Shown: in pieces, positions 42,116 through 49,554 of the stretch
Layout: each line of letters starts with the position of its first letter
Numbering within the stretch: the first letter of the stretch is position 1
DNA from: an uncultured Lachnospiraceae bacterium
GTDB lineage: Bacteria > Bacillota > Clostridia > Lachnospirales > Lachnospiraceae
Length of the DNA stretch: 64,000 nucleotides
Direction: 5' to 3'
Assembly: GCA_910578115.1 (NCBI GenBank)
Contig: CAJTPO010000018.1
Span: 1-64,000, forward strand
Position numbers and translations under genes: made by a program
The notes under the pieces: model-generated
Databases searched by the model: none
What the model was told of the DNA's origin: nothing
Seen by the model: the letters and a program-made list of their open reading frames with translations, nothing else

Positions 42116-43999
42116 CTGGTCAATGGCGGATTCCTGCCGGAAACGGTGGAGACGGTGATCGAACTTCTGGATGCGGACGGCAAGGCTGCGGCTGTGGACA
42201 GAAGAAGGGTGAGCGTGTACGGCAATGACGAGGCGGAGCTGACAGCAAGGATCTATATCAGCAATCCGAAACTCTGGGATACGGACAGTCCGAATCTGTA
42301 TACCTGTAAGGCGTCTGTTGTAAAAGACGGGAAGGTGTTGGACGAAATGGAATTTCTCACCGGTGTCCGTACACTCACGCTGGACCCGGTGCGGGGACTG
42401 TGCCTCAATGGAAAACAGTTAAAAATGTATGGCGGCTGCGTGCATCATGACCATGGAATGGTGGGGAGTGCGGTATTTGCGGCCGCGGAGGACAGGAAAG
42501 TCCGTCTGCTGAAAGAAGCCGGCTATAATGCGCTGCGGTTTTCGCACAATCCCATGAGTGACGAGCTGATGACGGCCTGTGACCGGTACGGCATGGTTGT
42601 GATGGATGAACTGTCGGATATGTGGAATCGTTCCAAGACTTTTGAGGACCACGGCATAACTTTTGCCGGAGACTGGAAACAAAGCGTGGCTTCCATGGTG
42701 GACTGCTCTTACAATCATCCGTGTGTGATCATGCATTCCGTGGGCAATGAGATCAAGGAGCTGAGCGATCTGTCCGGAAAAAAGCTGGGCCGTGAACTGG
42801 CGGCGGAGTTTCGACGGCTGGATGCCTCCCGTTACGTGACCTGCGGCATTAACAGTGTGGTGTGCATGATGCCGGCACCGACAGTCTCAGACCCGACCAA
42901 GGCGGATGTGGAGGAGATCAATACGGTAATGACTCAGAGAGTCAACCAAATGGGAGAGATACAGTGTCAGGAGCCGGTGATAGAAAGGATCCGCGAATTT
43001 TCGGAAGTACTGGATATTGTGGGGTATAACTATGCGGAGGATAAGCAGCTGATCGATCTTGCGCGGTTTACCAACCGCATCTGTGTGGGGAGCGAGACTT
43101 TCCCGAAGGCGATCGCCAAAAACTGGAAAATAATGCAGGAGCACCCGGCGATCATTGGTGATTTTTCGTGGACTGCATGGGATTATCTGGGAGAAGCCGG
43201 AATCGGCAAGAACGGACTGCAGGGGCAGCAGAGTATGGGAATCTATGAGGGATATCCGTATAAACTGGCAAACTGTGGAGACATTGACATAACCGGAAGC
43301 CGCCGGACGCAGAGCTATTACAGGGAATGTGTGGTTGGCAGGCGGCAGGGGCCTTATATTGCGGTGATCAATCCGAAATGGTACGGGCGGCAGGTTGCCG
43401 TGACGCCGTGGAGCTGGTCGGATTCTGTCTCCAGCTGGAGCTGGGACGGGTCTGAGGGAAAGCCGGTGCAGGTAGAAGTGTACGGCGTGGGCGACGAGGC
43501 GGAACTGATCGTGAACGGCATTTCGCTGGGAAGAAAGCGTGTACCGCAGGTCAGCGAAGGCGACAGCAACGCCTACAGCACCGTGTTTGACACCGTTTAC
43601 CGGCCGGGCCGGATCGAGGCGGTCCTGTACCAGGACGGACAGGAGACCGGACGGTATGCACTGGAAACGGCATCCGACAGGCTGCAGCTGCTTGTGGAGG
43701 ACCAGAACGGAGAAGACGCAACAGGCAGAAAAGACCTGCTCTATTTTATGGTCAGCCTGACAGACGAGCAGGGTATTCTCAAACCGACCTGTGACCGGGA
43801 AGTAAGGGTCTCCGTGAGAGGTGCAGGTATGCTGCAGGGATTTGGCAGCGCGGCTCCTCTCAGTACGGAGTGCTTCACGACTGGTGTATTTACGACTTAT
43901 TATGGAAAAGCGGCGCTGGCTGTCCGCCCAGTCGGGGAAGGTGAGATTCATATTCAGGTGCAGGCGGAAGGCTGTGATGCGGTGGAGATCAGTCTGTAG
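42017..43999 (+). CDS. GH2 beta-galactosidase-like enzyme, N-terminal domain missing
   Basis: 660 residues remain. The immunoglobulin-like domain (about 25-125) leads into the GH2 barrel: LNGKQLKMYGGCVHHDHGMVG, GYNALRFSHNPMSDEL, acid/base Glu in IMHSVGNEIKEL, nucleophile Glu probably in ICVGSETFP, then FSWTAWDYLGEAG. C-terminal Big-like and DUF4982-type domains follow (VEVYGVGDEAELIVNG). GH2 enzymes normally open with a jelly-roll sugar-binding domain of about 150 residues, which is absent here. The first about 12 codons coincide with the AraC gene on the other strand. Both genes lost their 5' ends at one junction near 42050, probably through a deletion of their shared promoter. Expression and folding are doubtful. 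Confidence 0.8.
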   Translation: MPDVMVEQTALAGVKLCTKEADASMAVMEARLHLVNGGFLPETVETVIELLDADGKAAAVDRRRVSVYGNDEAELTARIYISNPKLWDTDSPNLYTCKASVVKDGKVLDEMEFLTGVRTLTLDPVRGLCLNGKQLKMYGGCVHHDHGMVGSAVFAAAEDRKVRLLKEAGYNALRFSHNPMSDELMTACDRYGMVVMDELSDMWNRSKTFEDHGITFAGDWKQSVASMVDCSYNHPCVIMHSVGNEIKELSDLSGKKLGRELAAEFRRLDASRYVTCGINSVVCMMPAPTVSDPTKADVEEINTVMTQRVNQMGEIQCQEPVIERIREFSEVLDIVGYNYAEDKQLIDLARFTNRICVGSETFPKAIAKNWKIMQEHPAIIGDFSWTAWDYLGEAGIGKNGLQGQQSMGIYEGYPYKLANCGDIDITGSRRTQSYYRECVVGRRQGPYIAVINPKWYGRQVAVTPWSWSDSVSSWSWDGSEGKPVQVEVYGVGDEAELIVNGISLGRKRVPQVSEGDSNAYSTVFDTVYRPGRIEAVLYQDGQETGRYALETASDRLQLLVEDQNGEDATGRKDLLYFMVSLTDEQGILKPTCDREVRVSVRGAGMLQGFGSAAPLSTECFTTGVFTTYYGKAALAVRPVGEGEIHIQVQAEGCDAVEISL

Positions 44000-44018
44000 C
44001 GGGAAGAGGTGTTGGTGG

Positions 44019-44062
44019 TTGCAGGGGGCAGATTTAACCGGCTGCCCCCTGCAATCAATTTT
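44019..44062. terminator. Bidirectional terminator between GH2 and HEPN genes
   Basis: TTGCAGGGGGCAG and CTGCCCCCTGCAA form a perfect 13-bp stem with a 10-base loop, followed by TCAATTTT on the plus strand. It fills the gap between the two convergent genes. Confidence 0.8.
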
Positions 44063-44576
44063 GTGCAATCTTCTTTTTGAACAGGATATAATAACAGTTT
44101 AATTCAAAATCACTGCAGGGCTTCTTAGACACTGGCAGACATGCCAACAGCTTTTCTTTCGCGGCAGGATTCTGTAATTCCGCGCGGAGAGCATCCTGTA
44201 TTCCATTGACGGTGAGGAAATGATGGACTTGTGTCATGGCTGCATCCAGTTTTCTTTTTTCTACAAGAAAATCCATGTCATACCGGGCTTCTGTCTCCCA
44301 TGCACTGAGCATCTCCGCATGATCGTCGATCCAGTCTGTCAGGATGAGGTTTGCGCCGTGATCGGTGATCATTTTTATAAGTTTTGAGATTTTATGGGTA
44401 TTGGGAACTGTGATGCCGACACATTCTAATGCACCCTTCAGGACTTTTTCAACAGCCTGCTGCAGATGATAAGCGGCGTTGTTGAGGATCAGCTCGTCGT
44501 GACAGGCGCTGTTCCAGATCATTTCTGCTGTTTTATAGTCCATCCGCGCACTGCGGAATAATCTGATATCACACAT
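44055..44576 (-). CDS. HEPN-domain protein (toxin-type partner of MNT)
   Basis: Encodes 173 residues from ATG 44576 behind GGAG. The HEPN core is AAYHLQQAVEKVLKGALECVGITVPNTHKISKLI (seen in segments about 34-66), close to the HI0074/KNTase-C-like group. The C-terminal about 50 residues are not recognised (NCYYILFKKKIAQN). HEPN proteins are often RNases or are AMPylated by a partner nucleotidyltransferase; the partner gene is 62 bases upstream. A clear RX4-6H RNase motif was not found, so the biochemical role is uncertain. The pair is best read as a HEPN/MNT toxin-antitoxin module. Confidence 0.8.
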   Translation of the reverse strand: MCDIRLFRSARMDYKTAEMIWNSACHDELILNNAAYHLQQAVEKVLKGALECVGITVPNTHKISKLIKMITDHGANLILTDWIDDHAEMLSAWETEARYDMDFLVEKRKLDAAMTQVHHFLTVNGIQDALRAELQNPAAKEKLLACLPVSKKPCSDFELNCYYILFKKKIAQN

Positions 44577-44638
44577 TTTAATCTCCAATACGAAATTTTC
44601 ATTTCAGGGCTGCCTGAATAGTTTATATGTTGGTAGAG

Positions 44639-44986
44639 CTATTTTCGCTCAAACAGGAGAAGGCCGGTTTTCATTATTTCCTGATATAGTCGATTGTCCG
44701 GCGGCAGGTTTGTAATAATGTCTGCCTCGCAGTCAAGATCGGGGAAGAAAGCCAGCTTCTGATCGGGGTCGTATTTCTCAATGTAAAGATCGATGTCGCT
44801 TGCGCTGTTGCAGTGAAATTCCAGAGAACTGCCGTAGAGGATCAATCTGTGCACATTTTGATCCCTGCGGATCCCGAGAAGTATTTTTTCGACTCTGTGC
44901 TGCATCAGAGGGTGAATGCGGTTTGCATTTGGAAAAGTAACTCCGTCCATAACAGGAAAATCCCACATCATATCAGTGCTTCGCAT
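44639..44986 (-). CDS. MNT-type nucleotidyltransferase antitoxin
   Basis: Encodes 115 residues. The minimal nucleotidyltransferase motif is complete: G52-S-S54 followed by D63-x-D65 (LYGSSLEFHCNSASDIDLYI), with a third acidic residue in DCEADIITN. Such small MNT proteins inactivate a cognate HEPN toxin by adding AMP. It is the first gene of the pair, preceded by AGGAGG with an 11-base gap to the ATG. The order MNT then HEPN is normal for the family. Confidence 0.85.
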   Translation of the reverse strand: MRSTDMMWDFPVMDGVTFPNANRIHPLMQHRVEKILLGIRRDQNVHRLILYGSSLEFHCNSASDIDLYIEKYDPDQKLAFFPDLDCEADIITNLPPDNRLYQEIMKTGLLLFERK

Positions 44987-45089
44987 AGAAACTGCAACCT
45001 CCTTTGGTCTCTTATTCTATCATGAGAGCAGTAAAAAAACCAGCTTATTTTTGTCTTCACGTCCCATCATGGAAATACTGAAAAACTAA

Positions 45090-45118
45090 TTGATTTTCCG
45101 TACAATTCTTACTATAAT
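45090..45118 (+). promoter_or_regulatory. Strong sigma-A-like promoter of AlbA-type ATPase gene
   Basis: TTGATT (45090-45095) and TATAAT (45113-45118) are separated by 17 bases, 108 bases before the ATG at 45226. Confidence 0.65.
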
Positions 45119-45225
45119 ATATGTTCAAACAGGGTGATATTGCGATCTGAGATTATAAAAAATCCAGGAAGAAATCAGCAAACTGTGAAAAAAATCAGAA
45201 ATAAGGGTAAGGAGCCGGCATTTAT

Positions 45226-46728
45226 ATGGAAATATTCGATATCCACAAATTTGATAAATATCGGGAAGATAACCGGCGGGAGGTAAAGAAGGCTAAGGGC
45301 GGTCTGCCAAACAGTATCTGGGAGACGTATTCCTCTATGGCAAACTGCTATGGCGGTGTTATTATTCTTGGTGCAGCTGAGAATTCAACGGGCGGATTTT
45401 ATACAACGGGTCTTCAGGATGCAGCTAAAATAAAGAAGATATTCTGGGATACGATCAATAATCGCACAAAGGTCAGCGTAAATTTGTTAATGGACGATGA
45501 CGTCAAAACTTATGACATGGACGGCGATTTGATCATGGTGATCCATGTGCCGCGTGCCAAGCGGGAACAGCGGCCTGTCTATATCAACAATGATATATGG
45601 AATGGCACTTTTCGGCGGAATTGGGAAGGGGATTACCATTGTACAAGATCCGAGATCAGAGCAATGCTGCGGGACGAACCTGAGGAAACCATGGATATGA
45701 TAGTATTAGAGGACTTTTCTCTGGCTGACCTGAATGATGAAACTGTACAGGGATACCGTAATTATCATGCTGCAGTCAGACCGGGCCATGTATGGGAAAA
45801 ACTGCAAAAAGAAGAATATCTGGAAAAGATTGGCGCTGTTGGTCGTTTGAGAGAAAGTGACATACTGCGCCCTACTGCGGCAGGCCTTCTTATGTTCGGA
45901 GAAGAATATCGTATTGTTCGTTATTTCCCGGAATATTTTTTGGATTATCGGGAAGTGCTTGATCCTTCAATTCGTTGGACAGACCGTATTCAATCCAGCT
46001 CCGGGGATTGGACGGGAAATCTGTTTGATTTCTTTTTTCGAGTATACAATAAACTTACAAGGGATTTTGAGAAACCCTTCGCGCTGGACGGTGTGGCCCG
46101 CATCGAAGATACGTCTGTTCATAAAGCGGTTCGTGAGGCGCTTGCCAACTGTATCGTTAATACGGATTTTTATCTTCCGAGAGGTATCGTTATTTTAAAG
46201 GAACAGGACCAGATTGTGATGCAGAATCCGGGCAGCATTCGTGCCGGAAAGGCGCAGATGCTTCGGGGTGGAATCTCTGACCCGCGGAACAAAGCCATTA
46301 TGAAGATGCTGAATCTGATTTCTATTGGGGAACGTGCAGGAAGCGGAGTTCCGGATATCTACTCGGTTTGGGCGGACAAGGGATGGACAACACCTGTAGT
46401 CGAAGAGCAGTATGGCCCTGACCGTTCAATTTTAACGCTTGCTTTCAGGAAAAAACAAGCGGAAAAAACAAGCGGAAAAAACAAGCGGAAAAAACAAGCG
46501 GAAAAAACAAACCAGATCACCCGGACCGCCAAGACGGTTGAAAACATGAATCGGATTTTTGCTTATATTCTGCAAAACGGCAGTGCGGGTTCTTCTGAGA
46601 TCGCAGCATATCTTGAGCTCAGTGCTGCCAGAGTCAGGGTGCTTTTGGCGGAACTTACGGCAGAAGGAAGAATCATCCCGCAGGGGAATGGACGTTCCCG
46701 GCGTTATTGCGTGACACGCAAAGAGTAA
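45226..46728 (+). CDS. AlbA/Schlafen-domain ATP-binding protein with winged helix
   Basis: Encodes 500 residues. Residues 1 to about 135 are an AlbA_2/Schlafen-like domain (REVKKAKGGLPNSIWETYSSMANCYGGVIILGAAE). The middle has REALANCIVNTDFYLPRGIVI and IVMQNPGSIRAG, a GHKL-type ATP-binding domain of the HATPase_c_4 group, ending GERAGSGVPDIY. The C-terminus is a winged helix (GSAGSSEIAAYLELSAARVRVLLAELTAEGRII). A KKQAEKT-rich linker at about 408-428 is encoded by a 13-bp tandem repeat. The role is unknown; relatives occur near defence genes and as transcription regulators. A strong promoter and GGAGC precede it, and it follows a HEPN/MNT pair. Confidence 0.85.
   Translation: MEIFDIHKFDKYREDNRREVKKAKGGLPNSIWETYSSMANCYGGVIILGAAENSTGGFYTTGLQDAAKIKKIFWDTINNRTKVSVNLLMDDDVKTYDMDGDLIMVIHVPRAKREQRPVYINNDIWNGTFRRNWEGDYHCTRSEIRAMLRDEPEETMDMIVLEDFSLADLNDETVQGYRNYHAAVRPGHVWEKLQKEEYLEKIGAVGRLRESDILRPTAAGLLMFGEEYRIVRYFPEYFLDYREVLDPSIRWTDRIQSSSGDWTGNLFDFFFRVYNKLTRDFEKPFALDGVARIEDTSVHKAVREALANCIVNTDFYLPRGIVILKEQDQIVMQNPGSIRAGKAQMLRGGISDPRNKAIMKMLNLISIGERAGSGVPDIYSVWADKGWTTPVVEEQYGPDRSILTLAFRKKQAEKTSGKNKRKKQAEKTNQITRTAKTVENMNRIFAYILQNGSAGSSEIAAYLELSAARVRVLLAELTAEGRIIPQGNGRSRRYCVTRKE
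46448..46510 (+). repeat. 13-bp tandem repeat, 4.8 copies, inside a coding region
   Basis: GGAAAAAACAAGC is perfectly repeated at 46448, 46461, 46474 and 46487, with an 11-base partial copy from 46500. The unit is not a multiple of three, so each copy is read in a different frame and gain or loss of one copy shifts the frame of the downstream winged-helix part. Confidence 0.95.
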
Positions 46729-47242
46729 AGTTTCTTCATGCACACCCAGTAATTCTTCTCGCTGGTATAGAGTGCGGCCTGGATATACCTGTCAAGGATT
46801 TCCGGCAGCAGCTTCCAGTCTGAACGGACGCAGCCGGGCAGCAGACAGCGCTTTGTCTCCTGCAGCGTGGCTGCGTCTGCAAGACCCGCGCGGATGCCAG
46901 ACAGATGAGACGCCTGCGCTTACAGGTGAGATTCATATAAGTGGCGGCGGTTTTGCTAAAGGCATCCTTTTTGTTGCCGGCAATACTTTGCAGCTCTTCG
47001 AAACGTTCCTTCTGGGTGAGCGTGTGCAGGGCGGGGTATGCTTTGAGCAGTTTGCCGTACAGGAGAGCCATCTGGTCAGTGAATTCTTCGTACTCGTCCC
47101 GCTCGTCCGCCCGGAAGGACAGGCTGATGTGATAAACGTCGTAGGGGGAGATGGTATTTCCCGCAGTGCCTGCATGAGAATTTGGCGTTATAGTTTGCGA
47201 CCGGCTTGGCCGTGAACTGTAATCATTTGGTGAAGGAGGCAT
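46704..47242 (-). pseudogene. Unrecognised protein, frameshifted
   Basis: One frame from ATG 47242 gives protein-like text: PYDVYHISLSFRADERDEYEEFTDQMALLYGKLL in segments, then ALHTLTQKERFEELQSIAGNKKDAFSKTAATYMNL. It then degrades into a Cys/Arg-rich stretch near 46925. The neighbouring frame becomes protein-like there (GIRAGLADAATLQETKRC, GCVRSDWKLLPEILDRYIQAALYTSEKNYWVCM) and ends at 46704, overlapping the convergent ATPase gene by 25 bases. One frameshift around 46880-46930 explains both. I do not recognise the family. No good ribosome site precedes the ATG, and the 5' end may be lost as well. Confidence 0.5.
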
Positions 47243-47261
47243 AAATCTATCTTGATATTGG

Positions 47262-47290
47262 TTTACTACATATAAATATAATGCTATAAT
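47262..47290 (+). promoter_or_regulatory. Promoter candidate for toxin-antitoxin pair
   Basis: TTTACT (47262-47267) and TATAAT (47285-47290) are 17 bases apart in a very AT-rich stretch with several more TATAAT-like words, 104 bases before the antitoxin start. Confidence 0.35.
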
Positions 47291-47393
47291 TATACTATAA
47301 TATTGATATATTAATATAAAGAAAAATGCAAAATCACACAAATGCACTTGTTTTTCAACCGGGAGTTTGTGATGTATCGGAATGGAGGGAAAC

Positions 47394-47660
47394 ATGATAA
47401 TCAAGGCTTCGGCATCTTTAAGGAATGATTATACGTCTATTTCAAATCTGGCAAAAGAAACAAAAGAACCTATCTATATCACGAAAAACGGAGAAGGTGA
47501 TCTGGTGCTCATGAGTATTGAGGCTTATGAGCAAAGAGAACAGATGCTGAAAATGCGGGAGAGAGTACTGCAGGCGGAACAGGAGCGGCTGGACGGGATG
47601 CCAACATTCAGCATAGCGCAGGCAAAGGAGAAGTTAAGGGAGCGGATAAATGAAATGTAA
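47394..47660 (+). CDS. Phd/YefM-type antitoxin
   Basis: Encodes 88 residues from ATG 47394, with GGAGGG upstream. The fold signature is ASASLRNDYTSISNLAKETKEPIYITKNGEGDLVLMSIEAYEQ, the usual Phd/YefM DNA-binding half in several segments. A charged helical tail with MPTFSIAQAKEKLRERI would wrap the toxin. It overlaps the toxin gene by 11 bases. It should neutralise the toxin and autorepress the pair. Confidence 0.9.
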   Translation: MIIKASASLRNDYTSISNLAKETKEPIYITKNGEGDLVLMSIEAYEQREQMLKMRERVLQAEQERLDGMPTFSIAQAKEKLRERINEM

Positions 47661-47958
47661 GATTGAAATTCTGCCTGCTGCGTGGGAGGACCTGAAACAG
47701 ATAGAGGATTGGTATCTGGTACAGTTTGGAGTGGAGACGGCTTTAAAGGTAACAGACAGTATACTTGCCGCGGTAGAGCGTCTGGCGGAATTTCCTGATT
47801 CCGGATCCCTGACGCCGGATGCGTGGCTGAATCAAAGAGGATATCGAATGATTATTTGTAAAAAGCACGTGGCTGTTTATCGAAGAATAGAGAATGTAGT
47901 ATATCTGTATCATATCGCGGACACACAGACGGAGTATACGAAATTGTTTTATTCTTGA
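47650..47958 (+). CDS. RelE/ParE-type toxin
   Basis: Encodes 102 residues. CKIEILPAAWEDLKQIEDWY opens like ParE/RelE toxins, followed by LAEFPDSGSLTPDAWLNQRGYRMIICKKHVAVYRRIENVVYLYHIADTQTEY in segments, the conserved beta-sheet with Arg residues near the active face. ParE poisons gyrase and RelE cleaves mRNA on ribosomes; the sequence does not let me decide. It is translationally coupled to the antitoxin. It ends the cluster of small antagonistic modules at 44055-47958. Confidence 0.9.
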   Translation: MKCKIEILPAAWEDLKQIEDWYLVQFGVETALKVTDSILAAVERLAEFPDSGSLTPDAWLNQRGYRMIICKKHVAVYRRIENVVYLYHIADTQTEYTKLFYS

Positions 47959-48078
47959 ACAATAATCGGGCAAAGGAAGACGTTTCATGGTGTGGATCTG
48001 TCGATTTATGCAGAAAATGGCAATGAGTGAACGCCTGCACAAAGCGTTCTGCCTGCAAACGGGAGCCGCCCGTTTTGC

Positions 48079-48759
48079 TTAGCTCCGGCATTCCCCGTCA
48101 TGGCTGATACAGTTGACCTGTGTTAGAAATTCCATATCATCAAGAGCCTGCAGCAGCGGGTTCTTTTCTTTTGCACGGATCTCGATGATCAGTTCCGTCT
48201 CGCCGCTGCGGGTGGAGCGGGCTTTTTCCTTATAAGAACGGCAGTATCTGGCGAGGGTGTCAAACAGGACATCATAGTCGATCCCTTCCCGCGGGCCGCG
48301 CAGCACGAGCAGTTCCGGGGCCTTCGTGCCGGGCAGTCTGTTCAGACCGAAGAGGAGGAGCGTCATCGTGAGGGAAAAGACGATCACCAGCGTATAGAGG
48401 CCGACGCCCGCGATGATGCCGGCGCTGATGGACCAGAACAGGTAGAGCAGATCCAGCGGATTCTTCACCGCATTGCGGAAGCGCACGATGGACAGCGCGC
48501 CCACCATGCCGAGGGACACGAGCAGATTGGACTGCATGGCGATCATGATGGCGGCCACTATGACGGGCATACCGGCCATGGTGATATTCAGGTCTTTGGA
48601 ATAGAAAGCCGTCCGGCTGGAAAGCTTGTAGATCGTGTAAATATAGATTCCGGCCAGGCAGGCCAGCAGCAGGATCAGGATGACCGTTTTGGCATTCATG
48701 GTGGTTCCGCCGCCCAATGATTCATAGACACTGTTTTTGATGACATCTTTTACTGACAT
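48079..48759 (-). CDS. DUF4956 membrane protein
   Basis: Encodes 226 residues. The four or so helices are in VILILLLACLAGIYIYTIY, MAGMPVIVAAIMIAMQSNLLVSLGMVGALSIVRF and SISAGIIAGVGLYTLVIVFSLTMTLLLFGL (read in segments). VGALSIVRFRNAVKNPLDLLYLFWSI is the hallmark of DUF4956. A cytoplasmic ferredoxin-like tail ends the protein. The family is repeatedly found with VTC-domain and CotH proteins. It is the third gene of that operon here, so it probably helps make or export the polymer the VTC protein handles. Confidence 0.9.
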   Translation of the reverse strand: MSVKDVIKNSVYESLGGGTTMNAKTVILILLLACLAGIYIYTIYKLSSRTAFYSKDLNITMAGMPVIVAAIMIAMQSNLLVSLGMVGALSIVRFRNAVKNPLDLLYLFWSISAGIIAGVGLYTLVIVFSLTMTLLLFGLNRLPGTKAPELLVLRGPREGIDYDVLFDTLARYCRSYKEKARSTRSGETELIIEIRAKEKNPLLQALDDMEFLTQVNCISHDGECRS

Positions 48760-48851
48760 TTCTGTGTTCTTCTCCTCTTTTCATCTTCTGTTCTATAAGC
48801 TGGTGTGTGTCACCGGTTGTTCGTAATTTTTATCCGCAGGACTTATCCCAC

Positions 48852-49532
48852 TCAGATTCCCGCATACCGTTCCCGGCATAGCTGGTATTTGGAAAAAGAC
48901 GTCTGCTGCAGGGTGTTGAGTTCCAGCAGCTGTTTCAGGAAGGCCGGCAGGAATTCGTCGTATTTTACTTCCAGCACCGCGTCCGGTCCCGTCAGGGCGT
49001 CGTAGGAGATCCCCGTCGTGCCGAAGCGTTCCGTCTGGCGGCTGGCCCTGACATGCCGGTCCAGGGTGATGCGTACATTGCCGGGGCCGTAGAGGTATGC
49101 CTTCCGCTCATAGGCGACGATCACTTTCGGAAGAAGCGTCCGGGTGGCTGCCGCCAGATGAAAAAGAAAGACGGGGTCTTCCGGGGAAACGGTATCTGCC
49201 GGGAAACTGCCGGCCATAATTTCCCGCAGCATCTCCGGTGTGATCTGCCGGGAACGTTTGCGGGTCATTGCGTCCAGTTTTTCTTTTACCTCGAGTTTGA
49301 TGACGGCAAGGGAATCGTTATAAATACGGATCCGGTATTTGCGCCGTCTGCTGCAGCCGTCCCTGACAGCCAGCAGGCAGGTATCCGCCGGATCGTCGAA
49401 ATACAGGCTGCTCACCAGATACCCTTCGTCGTTATGTTCATTGTCGTCCGCCCGCAGTACCCCGTCCAGCCGCCTTTGCAGACTGTACATTTCCCGGGCG
49501 GTGCAGCAGAATTTTTCTTCCACACGGTACAT
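48852..49532 (-). CDS. VTC-domain (polyphosphate polymerase-like) protein
   Basis: Encodes 226 residues from ATG 49532, which follows AAGGAG. It contains the VTC tunnel-fold motifs: MYRVEEKFCCT, YLVSSLYFDDPAD, RRRKYRIRIYNDSLAVIKLEVKEK (the basic strands), KVIVAYERKAYL, RITLDRHVRAS and VLEVKYDEFLPAFLKQLL. The conserved K, R and E residues of the tunnel are present. In yeast VTC makes polyphosphate; in bacteria the function of these CotH-linked versions is not established. It lies between CotH and DUF4956 in a three-gene operon. An earlier in-frame ATG at 49571 overlaps the CotH stop. Confidence 0.9.
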   Translation of the reverse strand: MYRVEEKFCCTAREMYSLQRRLDGVLRADDNEHNDEGYLVSSLYFDDPADTCLLAVRDGCSRRRKYRIRIYNDSLAVIKLEVKEKLDAMTRKRSRQITPEMLREIMAGSFPADTVSPEDPVFLFHLAAATRTLLPKVIVAYERKAYLYGPGNVRITLDRHVRASRQTERFGTTGISYDALTGPDAVLEVKYDEFLPAFLKQLLELNTLQQTSFSKYQLCRERYAGI

Positions 49533-49554
49533 TCTGCATCTGCTCCTTCGTTTT

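Noticed and set aside
42887..44068. Minus-strand open frame of 393 codons
   Set aside because: Antisense to the GH2 catalytic region and without protein-like motifs.
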